Source: Tolypothrix brevis GSE-NOS-MK-07-07A (GTDB lineage: Bacteria > Cyanobacteriota > Cyanobacteriia > Cyanobacteriales > Nostocaceae). Taken from it: a DNA stretch of 64,000 nucleotides. Position 1 is the first letter of the stretch; each line of letters opens with the position of its first letter. This document shows positions 29,455-37,417 of this stretch, piece by piece. Where the stretch lies: the NCBI GenBank assembly GCA_019358985.1, contig JAHHIJ010000014.1:62001-126000 (forward strand), written 5' to 3'. The notes under the pieces are model-generated. The model was not told the DNA's origin. It saw only the letters and a list, made by a program, of their open reading frames with translations, and did no database searches. A program made the translations under genes and the position numbers.

Positions 29455-30651
29455 TCACTCTAGTACTTTAACCAATTCCCGGAATAGTAACTTAGCAGCT
29501 TTGGCTGATATGCGCGATCGCACTAATCGAACCGGACGCCCCGACGTTTTTTCAGCATCCAACTGAGCGCCCAACACTGCACCAATCTCATTATCAAGGC
29601 GGTTGCGCTTCACCTCGATGCGGGTAAAAACCCACTGCCAGAAGGCGATACGGCATAAATCAGAACCACCAACAATCTTAATTTTACTCTTATCGCCTGA
29701 CGCTTCTTTTGTTGGTGCAAGCCCTAAGGACTTTTGAAATCGGCGTAGTGAAAGGTGGTGTTTAGTGGGCTTGCCAGAGTTTCGACCCTTCATAATTTTC
29801 ACTTCTGGCTTGCCATCGATACCGAAGTAATTTTCAATTGGGTAAACTTGGGAAAGGATAATTGACTCCAATCGCAAGCCAAAACCAAAGCCTTTAAAAA
29901 CCTCGCGGTAAAGCGTAAATCTGGAATCGGCTAGTAATTCCTGCAACTCGGTTTCAATGCTATATTCTTCTGTTTGCAAGTCACACAACCGTCTGGCGTG
30001 ATGCCGCACTGTGGAAGTAATGCCCAATCCTACAGAGCTAGAGCGTAAACCTTCATATCGTTTGCTTTGACGTTCCCCACATAACCAACCCCACAGCAGC
30101 GGCACCTCCCCGTTGACTCCACGTTTAGAATTGATATGCGCTACTTCTGGGAACTGCCAAGCCAGGTCTTGACGCAACCGATTGATGATTGGGCTTTGCA
30201 CCCGATTGAGATGAGCAAGGCGTAACACCAATTCTCTGATGCGGGTTGTGGTCAAGTCGCGAATTTGGACAAAGCGTCTGGGGGAATCGCAATAGTCAAA
30301 ATAGTAACAGGCGAGTGCCAAAGCATCCGCGTCATCATCTTTATCGGGTAAGCTTAATTGATGTTCCCGGTAATTCCTCAATTCTTTGTGTCCCACAAGC
30401 CTAACCTCGACCCCGGTACGGGCAAGGTGTGTCCCCCAAAGCCTTGAGTAATTTACCCCGGTGGGTTCCATGATTGCAATATCCGGTTTTAACGCCAGTA
30501 GCGCTTTGATTCCTTCACTATTGGCGCTAAATAATTTAAACGGACATTCGTAATAAAATTGACGTGGGTCGCTTGGCTTACTTTCGAGTAAGCACGCAGA
30601 AACTGAGGACTTGCTAACATCAAGTCCCAAAACTCTTTTATTCTGTTGCAT
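29455..30651 (-). CDS. IS110-family DEDD recombinase/transposase
   Basis: 398 residues from MQQNKRVLGLDVSKSSV; an in-frame extension to 30723 lacks homology. N-terminal RuvC-like domain residues are Asp11 (GLDVSK), Glu62 (EPTGVNY) and Asp107/Asp109 (KDDDADALALA). The C-terminal Transposase_20-like domain carries a Ser-rich segment where the second nucleophile is expected (SLGLAPTKEASGDKSKIK). It has no terminal inverted repeats, as usual for IS110. It lies at one edge of an 8-kb accessory island and could be the integration enzyme of that island or an independent IS. Confidence 0.85.
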   Translation of the reverse strand: MQQNKRVLGLDVSKSSVSACLLESKPSDPRQFYYECPFKLFSANSEGIKALLALKPDIAIMEPTGVNYSRLWGTHLARTGVEVRLVGHKELRNYREHQLSLPDKDDDADALALACYYFDYCDSPRRFVQIRDLTTTRIRELVLRLAHLNRVQSPIINRLRQDLAWQFPEVAHINSKRGVNGEVPLLWGWLCGERQSKRYEGLRSSSVGLGITSTVRHHARRLCDLQTEEYSIETELQELLADSRFTLYREVFKGFGFGLRLESIILSQVYPIENYFGIDGKPEVKIMKGRNSGKPTKHHLSLRRFQKSLGLAPTKEASGDKSKIKIVGGSDLCRIAFWQWVFTRIEVKRNRLDNEIGAVLGAQLDAEKTSGRPVRLVRSRISAKAAKLLFRELVKVLE

Positions 30652-30934
30652 GGGTGTGGTTGTTTTTAAAACTCCGTTTAGCCTATGAATCACCCAAAGG
30701 CACTTAGCCTGACTCACTCTCAAGGCTGTGTTAAAGGTGTGACTTTAACACTTTAGAAAAGGAAACTGCTTTATAGTGCAACAACCGAGCTTATGAATGA
30801 AAAAAAGCATTATGCTTGATTCGTAGTAAAAGCCCTAAGTTACTGCACCACTTACAGGCGAATGATTTGGACTCGATCCGCGACTCCCAAGTGTGGGAGT
30901 TTCGCCGGTGAGTTAGTTCGGCTCATCAGGCGGG
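30652..30934 (-). other. Non-coding leader upstream of the IS110-type recombinase (possible bridge RNA region)
   Basis: About 280 bases with stem-forming pieces (for example CGACTCCCAAGTGTGGGAGTT near 30881) and no coding ORF. In IS110 elements the non-coding end upstream of the transposase encodes a bridge RNA. This is a positional inference only; no loop sequences were matched to a target. Confidence 0.3.
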
Positions 30935-31252
30935 TTAGAAAGGAATCCCGTTTGCATCCTCAGTAGTACTTTCAGTTTTGGAGTTGACGGACTCGGATAA
31001 AAGTTTGAGGATGCAAGTAGCTAAAAAAGCGCGATCGTAGTGAGGCAATCCGGAGGCAGTCAATGCAGCAAGTAATATTTGCACTTCTGGCTTGACGCCT
31101 TCACCACAATTGATTTCAGGCAAGACGGACAGCAAGCAACGGGCATAAGCCCTAACTTCTTTATGGCTGTGTTTCCCGCCATCATGGTTGTCTGCGATCC
31201 GAGATAGGATTTTTTCAAAGCCTTCTGTGTTCCCGTTAAAACCAAAATACAT
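30935..31252 (-). CDS. Small hypothetical protein of the accessory island
   Basis: 105 residues from MYFGFNGNTEGFEKI, a start placed just after the stop of the upstream ATPase gene (28 bases); a longer frame reaches into that gene. The helical central part (ARCLLSVLPEINCGEGVKPE) ends with a polar tail. No membrane segment. Same strand and close spacing suggest an operon with the ATPase. Function unknown. Confidence 0.6.
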   Translation of the reverse strand: MYFGFNGNTEGFEKILSRIADNHDGGKHSHKEVRAYARCLLSVLPEINCGEGVKPEVQILLAALTASGLPHYDRAFLATCILKLLSESVNSKTESTTEDANGIPF

Positions 31253-31280
31253 TGTTGCCTCCAGGCTCACGCACGAAATT

Positions 31281-32441
31281 TTACCCAAATTCCCGCCGCA
31301 GTTTCTCCAAAACGGTTTTACCTTCCGAGTAACGTTTACCGGTGAAACCGAGAATCTCCGTCACGATGGCACTGTCGGATTTTTCGGTTCCAAGTCGCTG
31401 GATTACCCGCCAAAGTAGCTCGTCATTGCTCGAATAATTTACGATAAAATCGGCTCCAGGAGCGGTTTTGAGGGCATTTTCATCCCCTTTTTTGTCTTGG
31501 ATCACGTTGTTACTGCTTGGTGGTAGTATGGTTGAACTATAACGAGATGCTGCTGACTTCATTTCCCTGTAATTTGGAAGTTTACAGGGACTATCATCAA
31601 GCAAACAATGGGAGCGGTCTTGTTTTAGCCAGTCAACAAGAGCGTTATTTTTCAAGGATTTAGCGTGTGCTTGAGCTTTTTTACCAAGTCTGATTCGGTA
31701 AAAAGCGTCTGCTAAATCTGACTTACCCTCAAGTCCCCAAGCGGCAACGCGATCGTACTGGGATAGTAAAACCGTGAACCGTCGTGCTTTGCGTCCCCTC
31801 CTGGCGTGACGCTCTAGCCATTCACCCGACGAAGGGACTTTAGAAACTAGCTCTGGGTATTCCTCCACAATAATCACCCGTTCTGTACCCTCCAACGCCC
31901 CATCACCGCGTTCGTTGCGGGTCTTCATTTGGTTAGATAAATCTTCTAAATCTTCCAACATCCCCCGCTCGATCGCCGTCCAATTTTCACCTTTACCAAT
32001 CACCTCAAGTCCTAGCCAGTCTGTCGGTGTTCCCTCGCATTCGTATACTTTGACACCTCCACCAACGGTATAAGCCAAGTATTGCGCGATCGTACTTTTC
32101 CCTGTCCCCATCTCCCCAATCACCATTACTTGCTTGCCTTCAGTGGCGGCAACGATATCTGCAATGATGTCAAACTCTTCTGTAACAGTCGTTGCAGACA
32201 CATCGATGATATTTTGAACCGCTGCGCCCATGTAGGGCAGTTGGTCGTAAACTTTCAGCAATTGCAACGTGGTTTGACGTGTCATTTCTGCTACATTAAT
32301 TGTCACTTTACAGACGACTGTTATGGTGTGAAGTCCAAACAGCCAACCCGATAAAAGGACTCTCCCGGTTCCCCAAAGTACATATCTTGCCATAGATGAG
32401 GGGGAGGGTAGTTGCATCGGCACCCAATAATTATCTGCCAT
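31281..32441 (-). CDS. Membrane-anchored P-loop ATPase of the accessory island
   Basis: 386 residues. A hydrophobic segment (about 17-42) precedes Walker A GEMGTGKSTIAQYL (about 108-121) and Walker B RVIIVEEYPEL, followed by an Arg-rich stretch and SQYDRVAAWGLEGKSD, the layout of FtsK/HerA- or VirB4-like motors. Its AAGGGG ribosome site precedes MADNYWVPM. The start overlaps the stop of a tiny membrane ORF by 11 bases, so the two are probably coupled. A role in DNA transfer, packaging or virion assembly is inferred from motif and context; nothing decides which. Confidence 0.75.
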   Translation of the reverse strand: MADNYWVPMQLPSPSSMARYVLWGTGRVLLSGWLFGLHTITVVCKVTINVAEMTRQTTLQLLKVYDQLPYMGAAVQNIIDVSATTVTEEFDIIADIVAATEGKQVMVIGEMGTGKSTIAQYLAYTVGGGVKVYECEGTPTDWLGLEVIGKGENWTAIERGMLEDLEDLSNQMKTRNERGDGALEGTERVIIVEEYPELVSKVPSSGEWLERHARRGRKARRFTVLLSQYDRVAAWGLEGKSDLADAFYRIRLGKKAQAHAKSLKNNALVDWLKQDRSHCLLDDSPCKLPNYREMKSAASRYSSTILPPSSNNVIQDKKGDENALKTAPGADFIVNYSSNDELLWRVIQRLGTEKSDSAIVTEILGFTGKRYSEGKTVLEKLRREFG

Positions 32442-32574
32442 AAAGCACCCCTTCTTTAAAGCTTTGGAAATCGTTACGACACTGTGAAAGTGCTGTTTGT
32501 GACTCGATATTTTTGCCGTATACCCAGATGGCGACGACAAACGCCGCCATTCCTAAAACTAAAAAGCCCCCCAA
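32431..32574 (-). CDS. Tiny membrane protein coupled to the ATPase
   Basis: 47 residues from a TTG (39 from the ATG at 32550). The N-terminal half is one hydrophobic helix (GGFLVLGMAAFVVAIWVYG), then a polar, Lys/Glu/Gln tail. Its stop codon overlaps the start of the ATPase by 11 bases in a different frame, the usual sign of translational coupling. Not recognised as a family. Confidence 0.45.
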   Translation of the reverse strand: MGGFLVLGMAAFVVAIWVYGKNIESQTALSQCRNDFQSFKEGVLYGR

Positions 32575-32636
32575 AACTTACTAGCAATGGGTGGCTTCAA
32601 CAAAATTGAAAACAATACAATAATCCTCTTAATAAT

Positions 32637-32807
32637 ATGCCGAAAACCAACAATAAATCAAGTGGGCAGTGGACAGATAAGTACGATGCATACTGTTTAG
32701 AGCATGGACTAACACCGTCTGCCAAACTCCTCTGGCAGTGGCTCGTATATCAGGGTGAAAACCAAGAACTAGAGCCTGAATTAAAAGAAGAGTTCTACTG
32801 CGAAAAT
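32637..32807 (+). pseudogene. N-terminal fragment of a cyanobacterial accessory-element protein
   Basis: 56 residues, MPKTNNKSSGQWTDKYDAYC ... AKLLWQWLVYQGENQELEP, then a nonsense tail of five residues. The beginning looks like a conserved cyanobacterial accessory protein that normally continues well beyond this point; the break coincides with the integrase fragment on the other strand. Recognition is from general recall of the family, so the exact identity is uncertain. Confidence 0.4.
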
Positions 32808-32809
32808 TG

Positions 32810-33003
32810 ATGCAATCTCTGGCTACCCCGTCCTGTAGGTAGCAATCCTCTACACGCAGTTGAACCAAAGCACCCCAACGCTCGCCGGTGTACCAAGCAA
32901 GATCCAAAAGTAGTCTGTATTTTTTACTTTTAATTTGCTTGCGGATTTTAGAATAGTCCTCATTGGACAATAAACACGCTTGTCCATGTCTGTAAATTTT
33001 CAA
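32810..33003 (-). pseudogene. Tyrosine recombinase (integrase) N-terminal fragment
   Basis: About 65 residues, MKIYRHGQACLLSNEDY ... LAWYTGERWGALVQLRVED ... RDCINFR, align in order with small cyanobacterial tyrosine recombinases (N-terminal SAM-like part and the first catalytic region including the Arg in TGERWGAL). After INFR the frame continues only into antisense of the neighbouring fragment. The rest of the catalytic domain (HxxR, Tyr) is absent. A deletion or inversion junction lies at about 32808. Confidence 0.6.
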
Positions 33004-33222
33004 TTATTTTTCCTTCTTTATTACTTCCGGTTTAAACTATCGCAATGGTTAAGCCGGAATATTTATATATTTAACTATTAACTAAACACGGCTCTAATGT
33101 AACCAGTGTCTACGTTACAAGCCATCAGTAAATATTCTGGATGTACATAGAACCGGAATATTTACGCTTACGAATAATTAAAATACAACAGAATTGTTAA
33201 TACTAAAAAAATTACTTTTAAT

Positions 33223-33531
33223 ATGACTGCTTTAAACCCAGCTACAGATATTCCCAGCAATATTGGCACCTTAGAAAAACTAGCTGTATGGACTGCAAAT
33301 GTTTTAAGTTCTTTAAATTTAACAACTACGGCACTTGAGGCAGCCGGATATAATCAGCGCGTAGCGCAAAGCGGTGTTTTTTATGTGGAGGTTGATAATA
33401 AGCATCGTTCGCTTATAAGGCTATCAATCCCAATTAGCCCCGAACATTTAGCCGGTGCAAATAATGTTTGGGTTTATGCACAACCCTTATCCGATGCAAT
33501 AATACCCGCAAGCTTTAAGACTGCTGCTTAA
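33223..33531 (+). CDS. Hypothetical protein of the accessory island
   Basis: 102 residues, mostly polar and Thr/Asn-rich, with a beta-prone middle (GVFYVEVDNKHRSLIRLSIP). No signal peptide. Its TAA overlaps the ATG of the next gene (TAATG), so the two are translationally coupled. Family unknown. Confidence 0.65.
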   Translation: MTALNPATDIPSNIGTLEKLAVWTANVLSSLNLTTTALEAAGYNQRVAQSGVFYVEVDNKHRSLIRLSIPISPEHLAGANNVWVYAQPLSDAIIPASFKTAA

Positions 33532-36095
33532 TGTTTGAGCAGCAAGAGCCATTTAAACCGCAAGTACCCGGCTTTGATTTTGGCTTTCAAGAACCGGATA
33601 TAAAATCAAAAACTGGTTCCCAAAATTTTGATTTTGATCCAGGGGGACAAATGAGCGCGCCTTTAAAAAGCGCGGCACCTCCTGGTGGATCTGGTGCAAC
33701 TCTTGAATCAATAAATTTTGATCAGACTGTACGTGACTACGTACTTAAACAACAGCAAGTAAATGAAGCGTTAAAACAACAAAAAGTCATTGACGACCTT
33801 TATCAAAAGGTTGTTGGCGATGCGTTACCTAGAGAAGCCACAATAGCACCTCCTGATAATTTTGATTTGACGGCGAAGCCGATGAAAAACATCACGCCGC
33901 CAGAAGATTTAGAAGAAATTATCAAGATTCGGGAGCAACTGCTAAAAAAAACACAGCCACTTTCCAAAACACCACCGCCAACGGTCAATGTTTACGACGT
34001 TGCACCACCTAGTGGATACCCAGGAGCAAAACCCGGTTACAAGACAATCCCAAATCCGGGCACTGATACGAGCAAAGTTGCTGAGTTTCGACCAAATAAA
34101 AACGCTTTTAATCCTCGCCCTTCACCAGCACCGGCACCAATTAGTAAGCCTGTTCCGCCTCCGCCATCTCCAAAAGCTTATTTTCCCCCTCCTGCGAATA
34201 CTCCCTTACCAAAACCTGCAAAGTTTCCTAAATCTGGTTTAGGAGGTGCAGGAATTGGTGCGGTTCTTGATTTTGCCGCAAGGGTTGCAACTGGTCAAGC
34301 TCCCCAAAAAGCTGCTTACGGTGCGGCTGGTGGGGTGGCTGGGTCTATTATTGGCGCTGCAATTGCTGGTCCGATAGGTGGAGTTCTTGGGGGCTTTGTT
34401 GGCGGTGCAATCGCTGATTATATCTTTGATGTTGCCTTTCCTCCCACATTTGATTACACGCCAAATCCGGTATCCCTTAAAAGAGTTTGGGGAGGTAAAG
34501 ATTATGTTGTTTACCGAATTAAGTGGACGGTTAGCTTTGACAATTTTGATCGTCATGGCAACCCTTATACGCAAACCGCAAACATGGATCGGTTTGTGTG
34601 GGGTCCAATCCAAGGTTACACGGAAAGCAATATCCCTAAAATCAGTTACGACTCAAATCATAGCTTAGGGTATGGACCAGTTATTTTTTGTGGTGGCGAA
34701 TGGGGCGGACCTGAGGAAATAAAGCGCCCATCCACAAACGCTGATTTTATTTGGGCTTTTACTTTCTATGATTACCCAGTTGATTTTAAATACAGAATCA
34801 ACATTATTTCTATTGAACGACAAGACGGGCAAAGTGACGATCCTTATCCCTCACCTTATCCAAATCCTAACCCCAACCCAAATCCTAACCCCAACCCGAA
34901 CCCGAACCCAAATCCCAACCCAAATCCCAACCCAAATCCCAACCCCAACCCCAACCCGAACCCGAATCCCAACCCAAATCCCAACCCAAATCCCAACCCG
35001 AATCCCAACCCAAATCCCAACCCGAACCCGAATCCCAACCCAAATCCCAACCCAAATCCCAACCCGAACCCAAATCCCAACCCGAACCCAAATCCCAACC
35101 CAAATCCCAACCCAAATCCCAACCCAAATCCCAACCCGAATCCCAACCCAAATCCAAACCCAAATCCAAACCCGAATCCAAACCCGAATCCAAACCCGAA
35201 TCCAAACCCAAATCCGAATCCCAACCCGAATCCAAACCCAAATAAAAAACCTAATCCCTTACCTTTTTTCCCTCCTTTTCAAATTCCAATACCGCCATCA
35301 GCACCAACTCCAAGCCCAAAGCCTACCCCAACACCAAATAAAACACCAGCGCCATTACCTTTTTTTCCCCCTATTCCTATGAAATTGCCCGAACCGGGAA
35401 CATTGCCGACACCAAAACCTTCAGGCTCATGTTCTGACAATCCTTGTAGTTCAAAACTTTCTGATGACCTTGATGATGTTAAAAACAAGATTCAATTTGT
35501 AGATATTCAAGTAAAAGTTTTTAAAGAGTGTAAAGATGGAAAACCTACTTTTGACACCCAAACAATAACAACACTTGCAGGACTAGTTACCCAAGAACAA
35601 TTAAAATTTGCTCGAATTGCAGCAATTGAAGGTTTGCAATGCCAAAACAACTGCATTGCAACTGTCCCTGAATGGTGGCAAGTACGTCTAGAAGGACAAC
35701 GACCGCAATTAATTTTTGTATTTGCTGAAAAAAAAGAAGATGGCACACTTGGCAATGACTATTACTCTATTACAATTCCACATCCAAAAAGTGATAAACC
35801 GCCGGAAGAATCACCCTTGCAACCTTATAAAAAAGGTAGTTGGGAAGGAATTTTAACCCTTAAAGATAACAGTAAAGTGATTATCAACGCATTTGATAAA
35901 GATGCGGCTGAAGCAGTTTTAAAAGAAATATCTAAACTAATTGATCCAAAAATGCTTGAAGGGTCTTTCCAAAAAATAGGGCAAAGGAAAGGTCAAAAGC
36001 TAAAAGAAATTAAAGTGCAAGTTATTCGTGCAGACTATTATCCCGAAGGGACTAAAGACATGAAACCAAAATGGGTTAAAAATTTACGGAAGTAA
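33531..36095 (+). CDS. Giant linker protein: glycine-zipper and about 60 Asn-Pro repeats
   Basis: 854 residues in five parts: an N-terminal Pro-rich polar part; a glycine zipper (about 237-303, GGAGIGAVLDF to GGVLGGFVGGAIADYIF) that could span a membrane; a beta-rich domain (about 305-435); a pure Asn-Pro dipeptide run (about 443-573); and a C-terminal globular domain (about 630-854) with a Cys pair region. The zipper-linker-domain order recalls adsorption or secretion-linked surface proteins, but I recognise no family. Codons in the repeat are AAY/CCN with strong bias (mostly AAT CCC AAC CC.), showing recent slippage growth. Confidence 0.7.
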   Translation: MFEQQEPFKPQVPGFDFGFQEPDIKSKTGSQNFDFDPGGQMSAPLKSAAPPGGSGATLESINFDQTVRDYVLKQQQVNEALKQQKVIDDLYQKVVGDALPREATIAPPDNFDLTAKPMKNITPPEDLEEIIKIREQLLKKTQPLSKTPPPTVNVYDVAPPSGYPGAKPGYKTIPNPGTDTSKVAEFRPNKNAFNPRPSPAPAPISKPVPPPPSPKAYFPPPANTPLPKPAKFPKSGLGGAGIGAVLDFAARVATGQAPQKAAYGAAGGVAGSIIGAAIAGPIGGVLGGFVGGAIADYIFDVAFPPTFDYTPNPVSLKRVWGGKDYVVYRIKWTVSFDNFDRHGNPYTQTANMDRFVWGPIQGYTESNIPKISYDSNHSLGYGPVIFCGGEWGGPEEIKRPSTNADFIWAFTFYDYPVDFKYRINIISIERQDGQSDDPYPSPYPNPNPNPNPNPNPNPNPNPNPNPNPNPNPNPNPNPNPNPNPNPNPNPNPNPNPNPNPNPNPNPNPNPNPNPNPNPNPNPNPNPNPNPNPNPNPNPNPNPNPNPNPNPNPNPNPNPNPNPNPNPNPNPNKKPNPLPFFPPFQIPIPPSAPTPSPKPTPTPNKTPAPLPFFPPIPMKLPEPGTLPTPKPSGSCSDNPCSSKLSDDLDDVKNKIQFVDIQVKVFKECKDGKPTFDTQTITTLAGLVTQEQLKFARIAAIEGLQCQNNCIATVPEWWQVRLEGQRPQLIFVFAEKKEDGTLGNDYYSITIPHPKSDKPPEESPLQPYKKGSWEGILTLKDNSKVIINAFDKDAAEAVLKEISKLIDPKMLEGSFQKIGQRKGQKLKEIKVQVIRADYYPEGTKDMKPKWVKNLRK
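34858..35245. repeat. Asn-Pro coding minisatellite
   Basis: A roughly 390-bp tract of AATCCCAACCC-type 6- and 12-bp units encoding (NP)n in the plus frame. The antisense and shifted ORFs over it are artefacts. Confidence 0.95.
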
Positions 36096-36205
36096 TAATT
36101 TCAACACCTAGCGGAAACAATTATCTTGCGGGGTCTTAACCCCCCCGGTCAAAAAACCTTCAAAAGTAAGCATAAAGTTAACTAAGTAACTTTCAATAAA
36201 TTGCT

Positions 36206-36541
36206 ATGGCAGATAAAAAGGTTGCCCATGTTGTTACCATCGAAGGTAAAAAGTACGTGGCACTACTCCCAGACATTTATAGCGATATTAAATCTGTAGT
36301 AGGTATTGAGAAAGCACCGTCTCCTGATAATACTAACTACGCTGGCAAGGTAAATATCTCAACTTATATCCAGCAAGGCGACATAGTTCGCATTCGATGC
36401 AGACTTGAGAATAAAAAAATTAGAAACGTTATTTGCGTTGCTGAAAAGTTTGCTAGTGCAATGGGTGGATTATTAAGCAAGAAAATTGGCGGCGTTGATG
36501 TCAGAACTACCAACATTCAACGACGCATGAGGTTAGGATAA
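36206..36541 (+). CDS. Small protein of a tandem paralogous pair (first)
   Basis: 111 residues. It shares with the next gene the pattern SDIKSVVGIEKAP (there ESLKAVTGIEKVA), a central Ile-rich core and a basic C-terminus; overall pI is high. A structural or nucleic-acid-binding role fits a basic protein but is not proven. The next gene starts two bases after its stop, so both are in one operon. Confidence 0.6.
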   Translation: MADKKVAHVVTIEGKKYVALLPDIYSDIKSVVGIEKAPSPDNTNYAGKVNISTYIQQGDIVRIRCRLENKKIRNVICVAEKFASAMGGLLSKKIGGVDVRTTNIQRRMRLG

Positions 36542-36542
36542 A

Positions 36543-36920
36543 ATGCCACTACCTGTTTTACACAAAGTTAAGTATGGTGCTGGAGCATCTGATTTTTATC
36601 ACATTAAAACTTCTGATGCTTATGAATCCTTAAAGGCTGTTACCGGGATTGAAAAGGTGGCAGACCCTAAAGGAACAGAAGAAATTATTCCAGTCAAAGA
36701 ATTGCTTAGGACTGGCATTATTTGGAGAATTGGAATTCGATACAAAGACTCTTCGGGAAAAAAGAAATCTGCTCACTTATTAGTTACCAAAGGTAAGTTA
36801 GCCGGTGTTTTTGGTGATAACGCTCCTGACCAGTTGGAAGACAAAGAATACAAACTCGGAACTGTCGTTAAAGGAAAAATTGAATCTATAGCCGGCAGAA
36901 GAAAAGCAACCTTCTATTAA
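36543..36920 (+). CDS. Small protein of a tandem paralogous pair (second)
   Basis: 125 residues, MPLPVLHKVKYGAG ... ESLKAVTGIEKVADP ... SIAGRRKATFY. Paralogous to the preceding gene by order of motifs rather than high identity. Basic, no membrane segment. Family not recognised. Confidence 0.6.
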   Translation: MPLPVLHKVKYGAGASDFYHIKTSDAYESLKAVTGIEKVADPKGTEEIIPVKELLRTGIIWRIGIRYKDSSGKKKSAHLLVTKGKLAGVFGDNAPDQLEDKEYKLGTVVKGKIESIAGRRKATFY

Positions 36921-36987
36921 TTAAATTGTTTGAGTCATACAATTAAAAAAAGGCTCATTTGTCTTATAATTTTAGCTCTAAACTTTT

Positions 36988-37113
36988 ATGAATTTAACCT
37001 TTCACGAATTAAGTAATATTCTTCCTCCGAACGCCCTGAGCTTTGTTGGCTCACAAATAATTTTAAATTTTAGTGAGTTAACTAACGACATTCTTCGAGA
37101 TGATGAGTACTAA
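36988..37113 (+). CDS. Tiny ORF overlapping the next gene
   Basis: 41 residues, MNLTFHELSNILPPNALSF ... DDEY. It ends 14 bases inside the start of the following small membrane protein, and the two starts lie in different frames (ATGATGAGTACTAA). This overlap and the Asn/Leu-rich composition suggest a real coupled gene, but it is too short for certainty. Confidence 0.4.
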   Translation: MNLTFHELSNILPPNALSFVGSQIILNFSELTNDILRDDEY

Positions 37114-37291
37114 GATGCTATCAAAATTAAGTGTTTGGTCTGTGGTTGTGATTATTTTGGTGATTGGCGCTTTGGTGTTGGCTGTAGCGGATGATAATTT
37201 TCGTCCTACCTTTGGCGACTTAGCGAAGGTAGGTGTCGGGGGATACTTAGGTCAAATGTTGCCTGAGGCTAAACGGACTGGGGATTCGTAG
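37100..37291 (+). CDS. Small single-span membrane protein
   Basis: 63 residues: a short polar N-terminus, a strong hydrophobic helix (about 9-30, LSVWSVVVIILVIGALVLAVA), then a polar tail. Like a filamentous-phage coat or accessory membrane protein in architecture, but many unrelated small proteins look the same. Last gene of the island on the plus strand. Confidence 0.55.
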   Translation: MMSTKMLSKLSVWSVVVIILVIGALVLAVADDNFRPTFGDLAKVGVGGYLGQMLPEAKRTGDS

Positions 37292-37324
37292 TAAGCACTT
37301 CAGTGCCTTCTTTAATACATACAA

Positions 37325-37413
37325 TAGACATCTTCAGAAATTAATAATGCGTTACCTGAATCCCAACAGACGTAGCATTGCTACGTCTCTACATTCATTT
37401 TTGGAGATGTCTA
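37325..37413. mobile_element. MITE-like element, complete copy (89 bp)
   Basis: Ends TAGACATCTTCAGAAAT and ATTTTTGGAGATGTCTA are inverted repeats of about 16 bp; the centre is the palindrome AGACGTAGCATTGCTACGTCT. Same order of motifs as 2202-2293. It lies between the island and the following gene. Confidence 0.8.
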
Positions 37414-37417
37414 ATAT

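Noticed and set aside
30840-30930. Possible tRNA-like fold
   Set aside because: No consistent acceptor, anticodon and T-arm set could be drawn.
34768-35382. Long ORFs in other frames and on the minus strand over the Asn-Pro tract
   Set aside because: Repeats without stops in several frames; only the plus frame of the 854-residue protein has non-repeat flanks that look like protein.
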